Shown here: positions 63,957-64,000 of the stretch, one piece after another | Position numbering within the stretch: the first letter of the stretch is position 1 | Layout: every line of letters starts with the position of its first letter | Assembly (NCBI RefSeq): GCF_022346925.1 | Contig: NZ_JAKRNJ010000002.1 | Coordinates: forward strand, 62,001 to 126,000 | Length of the DNA: 64,000 nucleotides | Source: Microvirga sp. ACRRW | GTDB lineage: Bacteria > Pseudomonadota > Alphaproteobacteria > Rhizobiales > Beijerinckiaceae | Direction: 5' to 3' | Position numbers and translations under genes: made by a program | The notes under the pieces: model-generated | Told to the model about the DNA's origin: nothing | The model's input: the letters and a program-made list of their open reading frames with translations, nothing else | The model's database searches: none

Positions 63957-64000
63957 GTTTCTTGTGGGTTTCAACCCGCCACTTCACCCTCTGGTGCGCC

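Overview
The window is about 62-65% G+C and reads as ordinary chromosome from an alphaproteobacterium of the order Hyphomicrobiales (Rhizobiales), perhaps close to Microvirga/Methylobacteriaceae; the genus is a guess. The evidence is phasins with a TGC-rich operator, a tRNA-His without G-1 together with an alphaproteobacterial-type HisRS, groESL under CIRCE plus an RpoH-like promoter, possible Irr boxes at bfr/bfd, EcfG-type (GGAAC-N17-CGTT) promoters, a PdhS/PleC-type histidine kinase, and UPF0314/DUF2585, DUF2076 and TIGR01459-ribF genes. No prophage, insertion sequence, CRISPR array or plasmid function was seen.

Layout. 0-2 kb: end of a tripartite tricarboxylate transporter (TctA permease, TctC binding protein). 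2-4.4 kb: tRNA-His and small, somewhat AT-richer genes. 4.4-10 kb: a PAS/GGDEF/EAL protein, an outer-membrane barrel protein, a Nudix hydrolase and two phasins. 10-16.7 kb: a large PAS histidine kinase, a Pat-type acyl-CoA synthetase/acetyltransferase, and bacterioferritin with its ferredoxin. 17-27 kb: a hydroxy-acid oxidation block with lutABC (lactate) and glcDE-DUF2585-glcF (glycolate) around a small cytochrome c. 27-34.5 kb: a long coiled-coil protein, tyrS behind an apparent leader-peptide attenuator, an SRPBCC-site-2-protease fusion, Nudix, DUF2076, L,D-transpeptidase and EamA genes. 34.5-36.7 kb: groES-groEL. 36.8-46 kb: two RTX proteins (one a serralysin-type protease) flanking a MarR/DoxX/GST locus, an ECF sigma/anti-sigma pair, an aldo/keto reductase and a flavodoxin-fold protein. 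46-51 kb: an orphan iron-type binding protein and a metN-metI-metQ-metQ methionine importer. 51-64 kb: a BacA-like ABC exporter, a hisS...hisZ-hisG group, an aminotransferase, a metal-binding HMA protein, a degenerate EAL protein, a HAD hydrolase and ribF, with about 100-bp palindromic repeats between genes.

How the genes work together. lutABC and glcDEF feed electrons from lactate and glycolate into respiration, and the cytochrome c between them could be an acceptor. Bfr and Bfd store and release iron and share a candidate iron-control element. The phasins coat polyhydroxyalkanoate granules. Four genes carry promoter-like elements resembling the general-stress sigma factor EcfG site.

The most interesting element is upstream of tyrS (29.72-29.87 kb). 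A 16-codon reading frame with Phe-Phe and Tyr-Tyr codons begins about where transcription should start. It is followed by mutually exclusive hairpins, the last being a terminator just before tyrS. This looks like classical ribosome-mediated attenuation of a tyrosyl-tRNA synthetase. I cannot say from the sequence alone whether it has been described before.
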